Positions 16,188 through 24,681 of a stretch of 32,670 nt of DNA are shown here, in pieces. The DNA is taken from positions 1 to 32,670 of the IMG/VR virus record IMGVR_UViG_3300037189_019860; one strand, 5' to 3'. The DNA is from a virus. Numbering within the stretch: the first letter of the stretch is position 1; the number at the start of each line of letters is the position of its first letter. The notes below the pieces were generated by a model. That model worked only from the letters and a program-made list of their open reading frames with translations. It was not told the DNA's origin and searched no databases. The position numbers were made by a program, and so were the translations under genes.

Positions 16188-16651
16188 TAATTTAATAAGT
16201 TTAGTGGTTTCCAGCCACTTTTGACAAGTCTTAGTAGCCCATGTCTGATTGCATCCAAAGCATGCCCTTCTCCACCCCTATGCCAGTACTCTAGCTTTTT
16301 TAGGGCTTCATTGGGGAACATAGCCTTGGCATCAGCGGGGGATTGGAAGTAGATATCGTCTGCCGGACGATCTACATCCATCAAACACTGCTTCAATATG
16401 CCAATCTGTTCCAGCGAATATGGAGCCTGAGAATTGCGCACCGTTTGCGCATTGATAGTAAATCGTTCGCAAACAACTTCGATTCCATCGCCCTCTGAGG
16501 CATAGAGTTCTAGGTACTGACGGATTGGTTTAGCGTATTCTTCTTGCTGAACCTCCCCAGACCAGATCAAAACTGGGTCACCACCCAACTCAAAGGAGAA
16601 TAGGGCAATACCCGTGGCTTTTCCAGGGTCTACTGATAATACATATTTCAT
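16187..16651 (-). CDS. RuvC-like Holliday junction resolvase / RNase H-fold nuclease
   Basis: 154 residues. The RNase H-fold acidic residues are present: D8 in VDPGKATG (7-14), E62 in VVCERF (59-64) and D133 in HALDAIRH (130-137). The DxGxxxTG start and DAxxH end are the RuvC pattern. Length is near that of short phage RuvC proteins. It would cut branched intermediates before packaging. It overlaps the deaminase stop by 4 bases and is followed by the palindromic promoter region. Confidence 0.85.
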   Translation of the reverse strand: MKYVLSVDPGKATGIALFSFELGGDPVLIWSGEVQQEEYAKPIRQYLELYASEGDGIEVVCERFTINAQTVRNSQAPYSLEQIGILKQCLMDVDRPADDIYFQSPADAKAMFPNEALKKLEYWHRGGEGHALDAIRHGLLRLVKSGWKPLNLLN

Positions 16652-16971
16652 GTCCAGAACACATTTCCTACCTTATATTTTTCAAGGTATCGTTTACATT
16701 TTTTGCACGGTTCAGAATTAACAGGAGTACCATCTGCAGAAAGCCTAGCTACATACATAGTAGCCCCAGCAGCTCGTGGTCCTGCCTCCAAAAGAGCAGC
16801 CACTTCAGCGTGAACATGAGAGCGACGCCACCCCTTAGTTTGATCATTTACAATCTTGTTCACACCAGATGCAATAATCTGACCACGATAGACAATTACA
16901 GCACCGTGCTGATACCTACATCGACTAGTTGCAGCAAGTGCAACAGCCTTGGTGATGTATTTACTCTTCAT
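16648..16971 (-). CDS. Cytidine/dCMP deaminase-family protein
   Basis: 107 residues. The zinc site is complete: H54-A-E56 and P88-C89-x2-C92. The early GAVIV strand (23-27) also fits the fold. At 107 residues it is among the shorter members, lacking any clear allosteric region of T4-type dCMP deaminase. It may supply dUMP for thymidylate synthesis or act on another base. It is coupled to polA by TAATG at 16971 and overlaps the RuvC-like gene by 4 bases, so it is part of the replication transcript. Confidence 0.8.
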   Translation of the reverse strand: MKSKYITKAVALAATSRCRYQHGAVIVYRGQIIASGVNKIVNDQTKGWRRSHVHAEVAALLEAGPRAAGATMYVARLSADGTPVNSEPCKKCKRYLEKYKVGNVFWT

Positions 16972-18788
16972 TAGTACTTCTCTCCCCAGTTCTCTAGGGG
17001 TCCATCAGCATCAGCAGTTAGAGGAACTGCCCAACCTTCTCGAGTTGTCATACACTCACGAACAATTTCTTTAATCTCTTCTGCCTGATTACGAGGAGCA
17101 TTGAGAACAATTTCGTCGTGAACAGGAACAATAAGCAGTTCAGTAAGATCAGCTTGATCTAGTTTTACTAGGTTTGATTTAAATATTTCAGCTGCACCAC
17201 CCTGAATCAGATAGTTGACCAAAGTGTAGACACGATCTTCATCGCAAGGCAAACGACGACCAGTCCAAGTATTTACATACCCCTGACCTTCCTCACGAAG
17301 ACGACGCATGCCGATATCTTCGACTTTCTTTTGGAACATAGCCATACCCGGGAATCGTTTATCAAACTCATCTGAAACGGCACGCATCTGAGTCTCTGGC
17401 ACACCTGCAGTAAGAGCCTGCTTGGCAACACCTGCACCATATAGACGTCCATAAACTACACCCTTGATTAGACCACGGCGCTTATCGGACTTTTGCATAG
17501 TAGGGTCCTGATAAATTTCACGACCAATTTCGGTAAACGGATCAGAGCCGGTTGCGTCTGCAAGATTGAAAAGGCTAATAAGGTTCGGGTCCTTTGACAG
17601 AGTCGAGAACATACGGAACTCAACCTGATCTAGGTCAGAGGTAATAATTACGTGGTCATCGTCTTTCGGAAGGAATGCACGACGAACAGTATCGTCACCC
17701 TTTGGCAGAGTTTGTAGCGCAGGGTTCTGAATAGACATGCGACCGGTACGAGCTCCCATAGTCTTAACCGATGGGTGTACAAATCCATTCACATTGTCAT
17801 TGATGAAGTTAGAGAAGTATGTGGAAGCGAGCTTGTCAGCTTTGCGTTGCTTTAGAACTGTATCTGCTAGCTGTTGAACTTCAGGAGTACCATCACGCAG
17901 TAGAAGCTTCAGCTGATCCGCAGATGCAGACTTAGCACCAGACGGGGTTGTTTGGGTAATGGTAGCTCCTAGAGCTTCAAACTGGCGAACTAGCTGAGCA
18001 TTACTTGTAATAGATAGACCGTTGTAGTTGTCTTTACCCCACTGCTTTACCTGCTCGGTATAGTCAATAAGTTCTTGATACTTGCGCTTTGAATAGTCCA
18101 AGTCAAGTCGGGCACCGTTTAGCTCCATACGAGTGACGATACGTCGAGTATTCATCTCAAGCTCGTAAGCCTGTGAGTATGGGCGACCAGGGGCACACTT
18201 TTCCCAAAACTGCTCAAACAGCTTCATAGTAAGAACAGTGTCCAAAGCACCATATGCCCAGTACGGCTGGTAATTAACTGGAACGGTTCCCCAAGTCCAG
18301 CCATTTTTTACCATACCATCGTCAAGCCCCTGCTGAAGACTAGCGGCTTTGGCATCAACATACTGAGAAGTTAGACGCTTTAGCGCACCAGAACCAAGAG
18401 GATCGATCAGGTGAGCCATAATCATGGTGTCATGAGCTTGATGCCAAGGAATATCCCAGTCGGACTGTACGTCAAACCATCGAGCTTCGAATCCAATATT
18501 GTGACAGACAATAGGTCCATCAAATTGATTCATGCCTTGATAAAAAACGCCCTTCCAGTGATCCCACGGGATAGACCAGCCAGTTTGACCATCACCAACC
18601 TGAACAAGACGTAAACGCCCATGCCAAGGAGATAGTGCATCATCACGCTTGCCACCAGGTAGCTCCCCTGTTTCTGTATCGATTGCAATTGCATTAAGAG
18701 GGCGACGTTCGCCCAGCCATGTCAGGAATTTACCTGCCTGCTCTACGCTATCTACTAGCTGTAGGCTGACATCACCCAATCCAGTCAT
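16971..18788 (-). CDS. polA: DNA polymerase I (family A) with 3'-5' exonuclease domain
   Basis: 605 residues. The exonuclease keeps D37-x-E39, the Exo II HNIGFE region, an HDTM motif and the YGALD Exo III. The polymerase has TGRMSIQNPALQ, motif A DLDQVEFR, motif B KGVVYGRLYG and motif C VHDEIV. There is no 5'-3' exonuclease, as in most phage enzymes. The motif B residue equal to E. coli Phe762 is Tyr, as in T7 polymerase. A strong promoter lies upstream and AAGGA is 5 bases before the ATG. It heads the polA, deaminase, ruvC transcript. Confidence 0.95.
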   Translation of the reverse strand: MTGLGDVSLQLVDSVEQAGKFLTWLGERRPLNAIAIDTETGELPGGKRDDALSPWHGRLRLVQVGDGQTGWSIPWDHWKGVFYQGMNQFDGPIVCHNIGFEARWFDVQSDWDIPWHQAHDTMIMAHLIDPLGSGALKRLTSQYVDAKAASLQQGLDDGMVKNGWTWGTVPVNYQPYWAYGALDTVLTMKLFEQFWEKCAPGRPYSQAYELEMNTRRIVTRMELNGARLDLDYSKRKYQELIDYTEQVKQWGKDNYNGLSITSNAQLVRQFEALGATITQTTPSGAKSASADQLKLLLRDGTPEVQQLADTVLKQRKADKLASTYFSNFINDNVNGFVHPSVKTMGARTGRMSIQNPALQTLPKGDDTVRRAFLPKDDDHVIITSDLDQVEFRMFSTLSKDPNLISLFNLADATGSDPFTEIGREIYQDPTMQKSDKRRGLIKGVVYGRLYGAGVAKQALTAGVPETQMRAVSDEFDKRFPGMAMFQKKVEDIGMRRLREEGQGYVNTWTGRRLPCDEDRVYTLVNYLIQGGAAEIFKSNLVKLDQADLTELLIVPVHDEIVLNAPRNQAEEIKEIVRECMTTREGWAVPLTADADGPLENWGEKY

Positions 18789-18815
18789 TCAGATCCTTAT
18801 TAGTTGTGGAAGACC

Positions 18816-18845
18816 ACTCTAACAAATCTGATAATAACTTGTCAA
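18816..18845 (-). promoter_or_regulatory. sigma70-like promoter for polA with an operator motif in the spacer
   Basis: A perfect -35 TTGACA (18845-18840), an 18-base spacer and TAGAGT (18821-18816) on the - strand. The motif AAGTTATTATCA (18840-18829) lies in the spacer, overlapping the -35 by one base, and is identical to one upstream of the SNF2 helicase. AAGGA (18798-18794) is the ribosome site. Confidence 0.75.
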
Positions 18846-18863
18846 CTTAACCCGGCGTGTCGT

Positions 18864-19334
18864 TTAGGGGATAATTTCATATCTGTAAATATTTGCAATA
18901 TCTGCATCTGCTCGCGCAGCATCTTCTAGAAGCCTTTGAGCAACATTAGTTAGATAGCGAGCACCACCGTCGTCATATTTATATAACGCGTCAAGTACCG
19001 CAGATGGCTCCTCTGATACCTGAGCCCAATAACGATACTTTTCTGGAAAGATTAAATCAAGCTCTTCGGTTGGATTACACTCATCGCACGGTAGTGCATG
19101 GTCTTTAAGCTCGGAACTAGGGGCTTCTGTTAAGTTATATCGACGAACCAAAGCACAGGCAGCTCCATGAAAAACTAAAGAGACGCCGATACGAGAGAGG
19201 ATATAAGACCCGCTCTCGGTACGGTACAGCTCGAACTCAATCCAGCGGGTAGAGTCATTTCGCTTCGAGGAAGATTTTCCAAGAAGCTTACCGTTGAATT
19301 GAAGCGTACGAGCTCCGTCTTTTACTTCAAACAT
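18864..19334 (-). CDS. Hypothetical protein, actinophage-type
   Basis: 156 residues. An HALPCDEC segment (C-x2-C, possibly a metal site) sits near the middle, followed by PEKYRYWAQVSEEPSAVLDALYKYD. The C-terminal half is helical (ARYLTNVAQRLLEDAARADADI). Similar proteins are, from memory, common next to replication genes in actinophages, with no known role. Not a membrane protein. The ribosome site is unclear: AAGGA lies about 17 bases before the ATG, inside the end of the small gene upstream. Confidence 0.7.
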   Translation of the reverse strand: MFEVKDGARTLQFNGKLLGKSSSKRNDSTRWIEFELYRTESGSYILSRIGVSLVFHGAACALVRRYNLTEAPSSELKDHALPCDECNPTEELDLIFPEKYRYWAQVSEEPSAVLDALYKYDDGGARYLTNVAQRLLEDAARADADIANIYRYEIIP

Positions 19335-19338
19335 GTGG

Positions 19339-19509
19339 TTATTTATTATCCTTAGGGGACACTTCTTCAGCTCTCTTCAAAGCAGCTCTAGTAGCATCTA
19401 ACTCGGCTTCTAGCTCTATAATCTGAAAAACAGCCGTAGTTAACTTCTCTCTAGTTTTTAATAGAAGAACAGTTAGGGTTTCTTTAGATATTTCTTCGTT
19501 ATTAGTCAT
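19339..19509 (-). CDS. Small coiled-coil protein, 56 residues
   Basis: Starts at ATG 19509-19507 and ends TAA 19341-19339. The sequence (start MTNNEEISKE, end SPKDNK) is nearly all helical, with a Leu/Ile heptad pattern (TLTVLLLKTREKL, IIELEAELDATRAAL), so a coiled coil is likely. It overlaps the upstream gene by 8 bases, typical of a coupled operon, and fills what would otherwise be a 167-base gap. Function unknown. Confidence 0.65.
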   Translation of the reverse strand: MTNNEEISKETLTVLLLKTREKLTTAVFQIIELEAELDATRAALKRAEEVSPKDNK

Positions 19510-19858
19510 TTGGGGTCACTCTTCCTTTTTCATATAGGTACAAACCAATGCCCATAGCTTCCGAGATAGCATGACCAAGATTAAAACCAAGGGTCGAAGA
19601 TCTATAAGAGATCGATGGATTTTCAGGTTGATCTCCAATTGGCAAGATAATATCTAGACTAGACTCTATTTCTTGTCTTATTGCTGAGTAAAACTCCGGT
19701 AGGGATTCAGCAGGAGTATTTAAGATATATTCTTCCATGCCAACTGATTGAACTGCTATCTCATTTTGCTCGGAATCTAATAGCTTCTTTACTGTAGATA
19801 TACTTTGAAGTACGCCATCAGAGTTTTTATTGTAAATAATTAGATAAATCCACTGCAT
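19502..19858 (-). CDS. Hypothetical protein
   Basis: 118 residues. It begins with a hydrophobic strand (WIYLIIY), has acidic helical segments (SLPEFYSAIRQEIESSL) and a Gly-rich end (GFNLGHAISEAMGIGLYL). No motif is recognised. It lies 4 bases after the receptor-binding protein gene and may be a late-module accessory such as a fibre chaperone, but this is only from position. The ribosome site is weak. Confidence 0.65.
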   Translation of the reverse strand: MQWIYLIIYNKNSDGVLQSISTVKKLLDSEQNEIAVQSVGMEEYILNTPAESLPEFYSAIRQEIESSLDIILPIGDQPENPSISYRSSTLGFNLGHAISEAMGIGLYLYEKGRVTPND

Positions 19859-19862
19859 AATT

Positions 19863-22502
19863 TTACGCTTTCTTCATTTTGTCTATAGTAGATTCTAGCT
19901 CAGATATCCTGCTTTGATAATTTTTTAGAACAGGAATTATCGCAGCAACTAAAGTACCATAGTTAACCGATTCTGCTGAACCATCCTCATTATGATGCAC
20001 AAATAGGTTAAATCCCGCTTCATCTAAATCTTCTGCAATAAATCCAGGATAACGTTTTAATCCAGTAGGGTTATTTCCATTAGCGATATATTCATTTTTA
20101 TCAATCCAGGTCTTGGGTTGGAGATTTAAAATCCCCAAGCCGGTATCTAGAGGCTCTTCCAAAACCTTATACCTTCTAGAAGAGCTAAATCTGACCAAAC
20201 CAGCACCGCTCGCCGATTGGTGGACCGCAGTGGAGTTACCAGTGGATGTGTTTGGATACATAGTCCCGGTGGGGGTGATTAGGACCCTAGTATTAGAATT
20301 ACTGTCTGTACCCCAAAGGCCGTCAGAAGTAGTTCCAGATGCCATAAGTATTCTAGACATAGCATGTATAGTATTAGTGCCGCTAGTAAGCCTTAGGGTT
20401 CCTGAAGCACCTAGATTTAGTTCATTTCCACCATAGGTGCTTATATATATGCCGCCACTAGATCTATAATAAGAATTGTATGCACCAATGTCACCGCTGT
20501 ACTGCCATGCTAGAGCATTAATATTATAATCTAATCCAACTAAAAAGTCAGACCACTGGGCCGAAGTTCCAATTATTCCTTTAAAATACCCACTCTTCAA
20601 AAAAGAAACACCAGTAAAGGTAACCGGGTACCCTGAAACTTGGTGATTTCCAATAATAACTTCGCTAGAACCGTATGCTGGATTACCACCACTATCTACT
20701 GAATCAGCAAATGTTATGGATGTAGAAGCTAAAATCTTGTCACCAGTAATTGCCCTAGATGAGATTTTTTCTGCGGTGACAGCACCAACATCTAGCTTAT
20801 CTGTAGTTATAGCATTACTTTTTATACTACCGGCTTCAATTGTTAAAGCACTGATTAGGCTTCCGGTAATAGTATTTCCAACAATCACATCAGATGCAGT
20901 AACTGATCCCTTAACAATATTAGCGCCGTTAATTACTCTGCCGATAATGTCTGTATCCACTAGTGGCTGTACAGAAATATTAGCCTGCGCTGAGGGAGAC
21001 GTTTTTATTCCGTTTGACTCCATCAAAACTAGTCTGAAATAGTATGTAGTGTTGTACGCCAGGCTAGGAGCTACTAAAGTACCAGATACTCCGTTATAAG
21101 TAATAGTTCCGATAAATGTTGCGCTAGAAGGGGTAAATCCAGAGGTAGTCGAATAGTGTACTTCTGCATATAAAACAGTATTAGGTTCTAAAGTACCTAG
21201 GTAGTCTTTACCATCCCATGCGACAGTTACTACACCTAATCTAGAAGTAAGAGTCGGGGTAGACGGGGCTTTTGCCACGGAGGCAGGGACAGACGTTACT
21301 AAGTGGTAGACATTGGATATAGTAGAAACCTGAGCAGGTTTTCCAGAGTCAAAAGCCTTTACTGCAACATATAAATCAACACTTATAGCGTAGTCAACCG
21401 ACAATATTTGACTAGTACTATTACCATAGAAGGTAATCTCTTTCCAGTCATCAGTAAGCTTATTTTTATATAAAACAATATAACCAGCTAAATCTCTAAG
21501 AGTCTTACCATTAGCATTCTGAGTAGGAGCGGTCCAGGTTACGGTAACAAGCGAAGTAGATTCTCCACCCGGCTTTGTATTTCCAACGCTAGTAGCCGAA
21601 ACATTGGTAGGTGGTTTAGGCGCAACACCATCGTCTGGAACAGAGGAGCTGGCATAGTCAACCCATTTGAACCCGTCCCAAATATAAACGCCATTGGTAT
21701 CTGGACCAGTAACAGATGTATCAACCCAGGTATCTCCAACCTGAACATATTCATGGAATACAGCCCCGGCATAGGCATCCAAATTTAAAGTAGTCTCTGG
21801 AATAGGGTCTGCCAGCGGGGTATCAAGATTATATGTTAGAACACCCGGATTCTCCTGAGCCCCTGTAACAATAAACGCGCCATCTAGAGCAGTACTTACT
21901 CCATATACTGAAATTACGTCACCAGTCTGCAGATGCATTGCAGTAGAGGCTAGCTTTAACGTGACCGTAGAATCAACTGCCGAATATTTAGAAACTTTGT
22001 ATCTGTTATACATTGTAATCGGAGTAGTTGTTTTATCAGATAGAGATACCTTAAATGAAAAAACGTAGACTCCACTTGAAGCAGTAGCTATCTTTTTAGT
22101 AGACGTGCTGTAAGCTTTTTGTACATCTAAAATAGTGTGAGCTCCGCTAAAATCTTCGTAGCCGATAGCCCTACGAACACCGTAAAGTAGTACTTTATCT
22201 CCAGCCACAAATCCGTGAGGAGATTCTGTATAAATCTCTATGCGTGCAGAACCACCAGTGAGATTTCCCCCGACCAGCTTGGAGCTTATAATTCTCTTAT
22301 AGCTAGAGGGGGCATTAGGTCCTACTGTAGAAATTGGAGTATTGATAACATCAACCATAGAATCAGAACTGACGGCAGCAGTGGCAGCATAATTAAATGC
22401 TCCGCCACCATACGGGCGTGATTCTAGGTGACGTATCCTAGTGTCTACGTTATTTAAAACTGTTGTAAGTTTTTTTCTATTGCGCTGTATAGCCAAGGAC
22501 AT
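19863..22502 (-). CDS. Receptor-binding/tail fibre protein with FN3 domains and C-terminal S74 chaperone
   Basis: 879 residues. Residues 85-150 and 178-228 are two beta-rich modules (HGFVAGDKV, HLQTGDVISVYGV). Residues 271-283 carry a YIWDGFKW motif. FN3-like domains lie at about 295-405 and 412-515. Residues 516-595 are repeats of the GSVTA/GNTITGS type. The domain from about 600-770 is the likely host-binding tip. Residues 773-879 match an intramolecular chaperone of Peptidase_S74 type: SSRRYKV start with the family Ser/Arg, then GFIAEDLDEAG and a final coiled coil. Such chaperones trimerise fibres and cleave themselves off. It overlaps the hub gene by 26 bases. Confidence 0.85.
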   Translation of the reverse strand: MSLAIQRNRKKLTTVLNNVDTRIRHLESRPYGGGAFNYAATAAVSSDSMVDVINTPISTVGPNAPSSYKRIISSKLVGGNLTGGSARIEIYTESPHGFVAGDKVLLYGVRRAIGYEDFSGAHTILDVQKAYSTSTKKIATASSGVYVFSFKVSLSDKTTTPITMYNRYKVSKYSAVDSTVTLKLASTAMHLQTGDVISVYGVSTALDGAFIVTGAQENPGVLTYNLDTPLADPIPETTLNLDAYAGAVFHEYVQVGDTWVDTSVTGPDTNGVYIWDGFKWVDYASSSVPDDGVAPKPPTNVSATSVGNTKPGGESTSLVTVTWTAPTQNANGKTLRDLAGYIVLYKNKLTDDWKEITFYGNSTSQILSVDYAISVDLYVAVKAFDSGKPAQVSTISNVYHLVTSVPASVAKAPSTPTLTSRLGVVTVAWDGKDYLGTLEPNTVLYAEVHYSTTSGFTPSSATFIGTITYNGVSGTLVAPSLAYNTTYYFRLVLMESNGIKTSPSAQANISVQPLVDTDIIGRVINGANIVKGSVTASDVIVGNTITGSLISALTIEAGSIKSNAITTDKLDVGAVTAEKISSRAITGDKILASTSITFADSVDSGGNPAYGSSEVIIGNHQVSGYPVTFTGVSFLKSGYFKGIIGTSAQWSDFLVGLDYNINALAWQYSGDIGAYNSYYRSSGGIYISTYGGNELNLGASGTLRLTSGTNTIHAMSRILMASGTTSDGLWGTDSNSNTRVLITPTGTMYPNTSTGNSTAVHQSASGAGLVRFSSSRRYKVLEEPLDTGLGILNLQPKTWIDKNEYIANGNNPTGLKRYPGFIAEDLDEAGFNLFVHHNEDGSAESVNYGTLVAAIIPVLKNYQSRISELESTIDKMKKA

Positions 22503-24636
22503 CCACCTGCGGTTCTGTAATTAGCTGAAGAGTCACTTCTTCAGGATATGACGGACTATCTGGTACGTTAACTGTGTAGGAAACAATTTTCCTAACAAGT
22601 ACGCTACTTCTAGGCTCAATCGGGGTTAGAATTCTACCTCCGGCTTCATACCCAGCTCTAAGCCGTGAGTTCACATAGTCATCGTTTACTATTAGAGAGC
22701 ACCAATCTCCAGGCACGTAGCTTCCAACAAATGGATGCATAGACCCGTTTACTGTTACCGAGAAGTTAGAAATAGGTGGGCGAGCCTGATCTAGATATTG
22801 TTTTCCATACTCGTAAAGCTTGTGTGGATCATAAATTGTTTGTTGACTTTCAATCTGATCAAGAAGAGGCCAACCCTCTTCCAGCATATCTACTGCTGTA
22901 ACAGCTACATAAGGCTGAGCCGAAGAAGAATCTATTTCAGAGTTATTTCCACGTACCCAGAATCTTGTTGCTGCGTCTTCAGCACTTTCTTCTAGGGTTA
23001 GATCAATGATATTTCCAGGGTGCTCAAATACCAACTTATCTGCACCTAGCGCAGAAGGCGGGACAGTGTTTCCCGGAGGTAGAGTTCCGCCATAGTTATC
23101 TTGCAGATATTGCGTATATACAGCCGGGAAATAAGGCATTATTACAAAAGTCTTTTTAAAAGTTTTAGTTGTTGAATCATAGCGAGCATCAATCCTGTAC
23201 TCGAAACCCTTTAGAGTATTTGAGTAGTTATTTAGGATATCTCCCATAAATTCTAGGTTAGACCCAAGGTAAGGGTCATTCTGCATAAACTTTCCACTAA
23301 TCTCTGAAGTAGAGTAGTCAATTTTTAAATCCGACTGAGCAGTATATGGACCGTAGTCAGCATAGAATACCTGAGATTTGACAGTAACAGTACCAGAAGC
23401 AGCTGCAGCCTTACTAGGGGCCTCGACGCTATAAAATCGAACCTCTCCAGCTTTAGCTACGTAAGCAACTGGATTTATACCGTCAGTATTTACATCGACA
23501 CCGGAAACAACTGCCTCATCGCCAACGGTAAAAGTGACAGGTTGGTTTGAGCTATCTACAACAGTCAGGATGGATACTGATGGATATAGAGAGTGCTTAA
23601 TTTGAGTAGCTACCGAAGTCTTTGCTGTAACTATTGATGCAACTTGCTTCTTTGTCACATTTCCTATTAGGTTTCTAATAGTGACTGAACCTGTGGGCGC
23701 CTGGGTGTCAAGGGTAATTGTATTGTTAGTGGTGTTTACACTAACTACTTTATGCTCACCAGTAAACCCTGGTGTATTAGTGATCTTTATACCCTGACCA
23801 GGAGTTAGATTGCCTGACAAAGAGCTAACATGAACTAGGGCCTTGCCAGTACCATCATTAGTGATGCTTGTAATATCATCAAAATAGTTTAGGTTGATGT
23901 CGCCTGGATATCCAGCTTCGTAGTATTGGTTATCTGCCTTATCAAAAAAGTCCACATTTATATCATTGAGAATTTTTCTAGCATACTCGTAGGTGTCTAC
24001 ATACGCAGTAATACCGACAATCTGAGCCGGACCATCTTCGATAGGCCCTATAGTCTCACCAAACTGATTAATAGCCATATTCCCCACACTGAAAGTGGTA
24101 GAAGTAGGTGTGACATCGTCAGTAATTGTGTAATATCCTGTAAAAGCAGCATCAGTCTTTGAGTCCATTAGGTTGATATAAACCTTAGCCCCTACCCTAA
24201 AGGCTCCTGACATAGGGTGCTGAGGGTCAACAACTACAGTACCGACACCATTAGTAAAATCTAGATCAGCTGTAGCTGAGTTATTTCTATCAGCCCATTG
24301 AGCACGGTGGTGTAGGTAGCTTATAAACTCTGATGCATTTACTTCTAGTACTTTTTCTTTAATATTGTAGGTACGGGACCAAATAATACCGCCCCATACA
24401 CAGACATTATTTCTAAGAATGTAAAGTGCTGTTTTTCCCGGAAGAGTGTTTCCATACAGATCCAGGTTATAGGTATCATCAATTACCGGAATACTGCCAG
24501 AGAAAGTTCCGGCATCTCTAATATTACGACCGTATGTTACGTTCTTAAATGGAACTTCGGCAATAACTTCATTAGTTACAAAGTCACAAAGGATATAGGT
24601 ATAGTTAGCCAGAAGGTCAGATTTATTCTGAAGCAT
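22477..24636 (-). CDS. Tail hub / minor tail protein (Tal-like, Gp37-type)
   Basis: 719 residues. The N-terminal region (about 10-115: DFVTNEVIAEVPFKNVTYG, GTFSGSIPV, VWGGIIWSR, LEVNASEF) is the typical start of siphophage baseplate hub proteins of actinobacterial and Gram-positive phages. Three inserted beta-rich modules lie near 128-188, 263-312 and 338-405. The C-terminal half continues the hub fold (SNLEFMGDILN, VSGSMHP-like VNGSMHPFVGSYVPGDW). No peptidase motif is seen. It follows the Dit-like gene, as expected, with AAAGGA before the ATG. Confidence 0.8.
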   Translation of the reverse strand: MLQNKSDLLANYTYILCDFVTNEVIAEVPFKNVTYGRNIRDAGTFSGSIPVIDDTYNLDLYGNTLPGKTALYILRNNVCVWGGIIWSRTYNIKEKVLEVNASEFISYLHHRAQWADRNNSATADLDFTNGVGTVVVDPQHPMSGAFRVGAKVYINLMDSKTDAAFTGYYTITDDVTPTSTTFSVGNMAINQFGETIGPIEDGPAQIVGITAYVDTYEYARKILNDINVDFFDKADNQYYEAGYPGDINLNYFDDITSITNDGTGKALVHVSSLSGNLTPGQGIKITNTPGFTGEHKVVSVNTTNNTITLDTQAPTGSVTIRNLIGNVTKKQVASIVTAKTSVATQIKHSLYPSVSILTVVDSSNQPVTFTVGDEAVVSGVDVNTDGINPVAYVAKAGEVRFYSVEAPSKAAAASGTVTVKSQVFYADYGPYTAQSDLKIDYSTSEISGKFMQNDPYLGSNLEFMGDILNNYSNTLKGFEYRIDARYDSTTKTFKKTFVIMPYFPAVYTQYLQDNYGGTLPPGNTVPPSALGADKLVFEHPGNIIDLTLEESAEDAATRFWVRGNNSEIDSSSAQPYVAVTAVDMLEEGWPLLDQIESQQTIYDPHKLYEYGKQYLDQARPPISNFSVTVNGSMHPFVGSYVPGDWCSLIVNDDYVNSRLRAGYEAGGRILTPIEPRSSVLVRKIVSYTVNVPDSPSYPEEVTLQLITEPQVDVLGYTAQ

Positions 24637-24665
24637 AAAATATCCTTTATATCAATTTGTCATTA

Positions 24666-24681
24666 GTAGTATCAATACTAC
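24666..24681 (-). other. Small inverted repeat at the end of the Dit gene
   Basis: GTAGTAT (24666-24672) and ATACTAC (24675-24681) form a 7-bp repeat across the stop codon. No T-run follows; it may stabilise the message or be chance. Confidence 0.3.

Noticed and set aside
19863-22502. Diversity-generating retroelement target in the receptor-binding protein
   Set aside because: No reverse transcriptase or near-identical template repeat was seen in the window.
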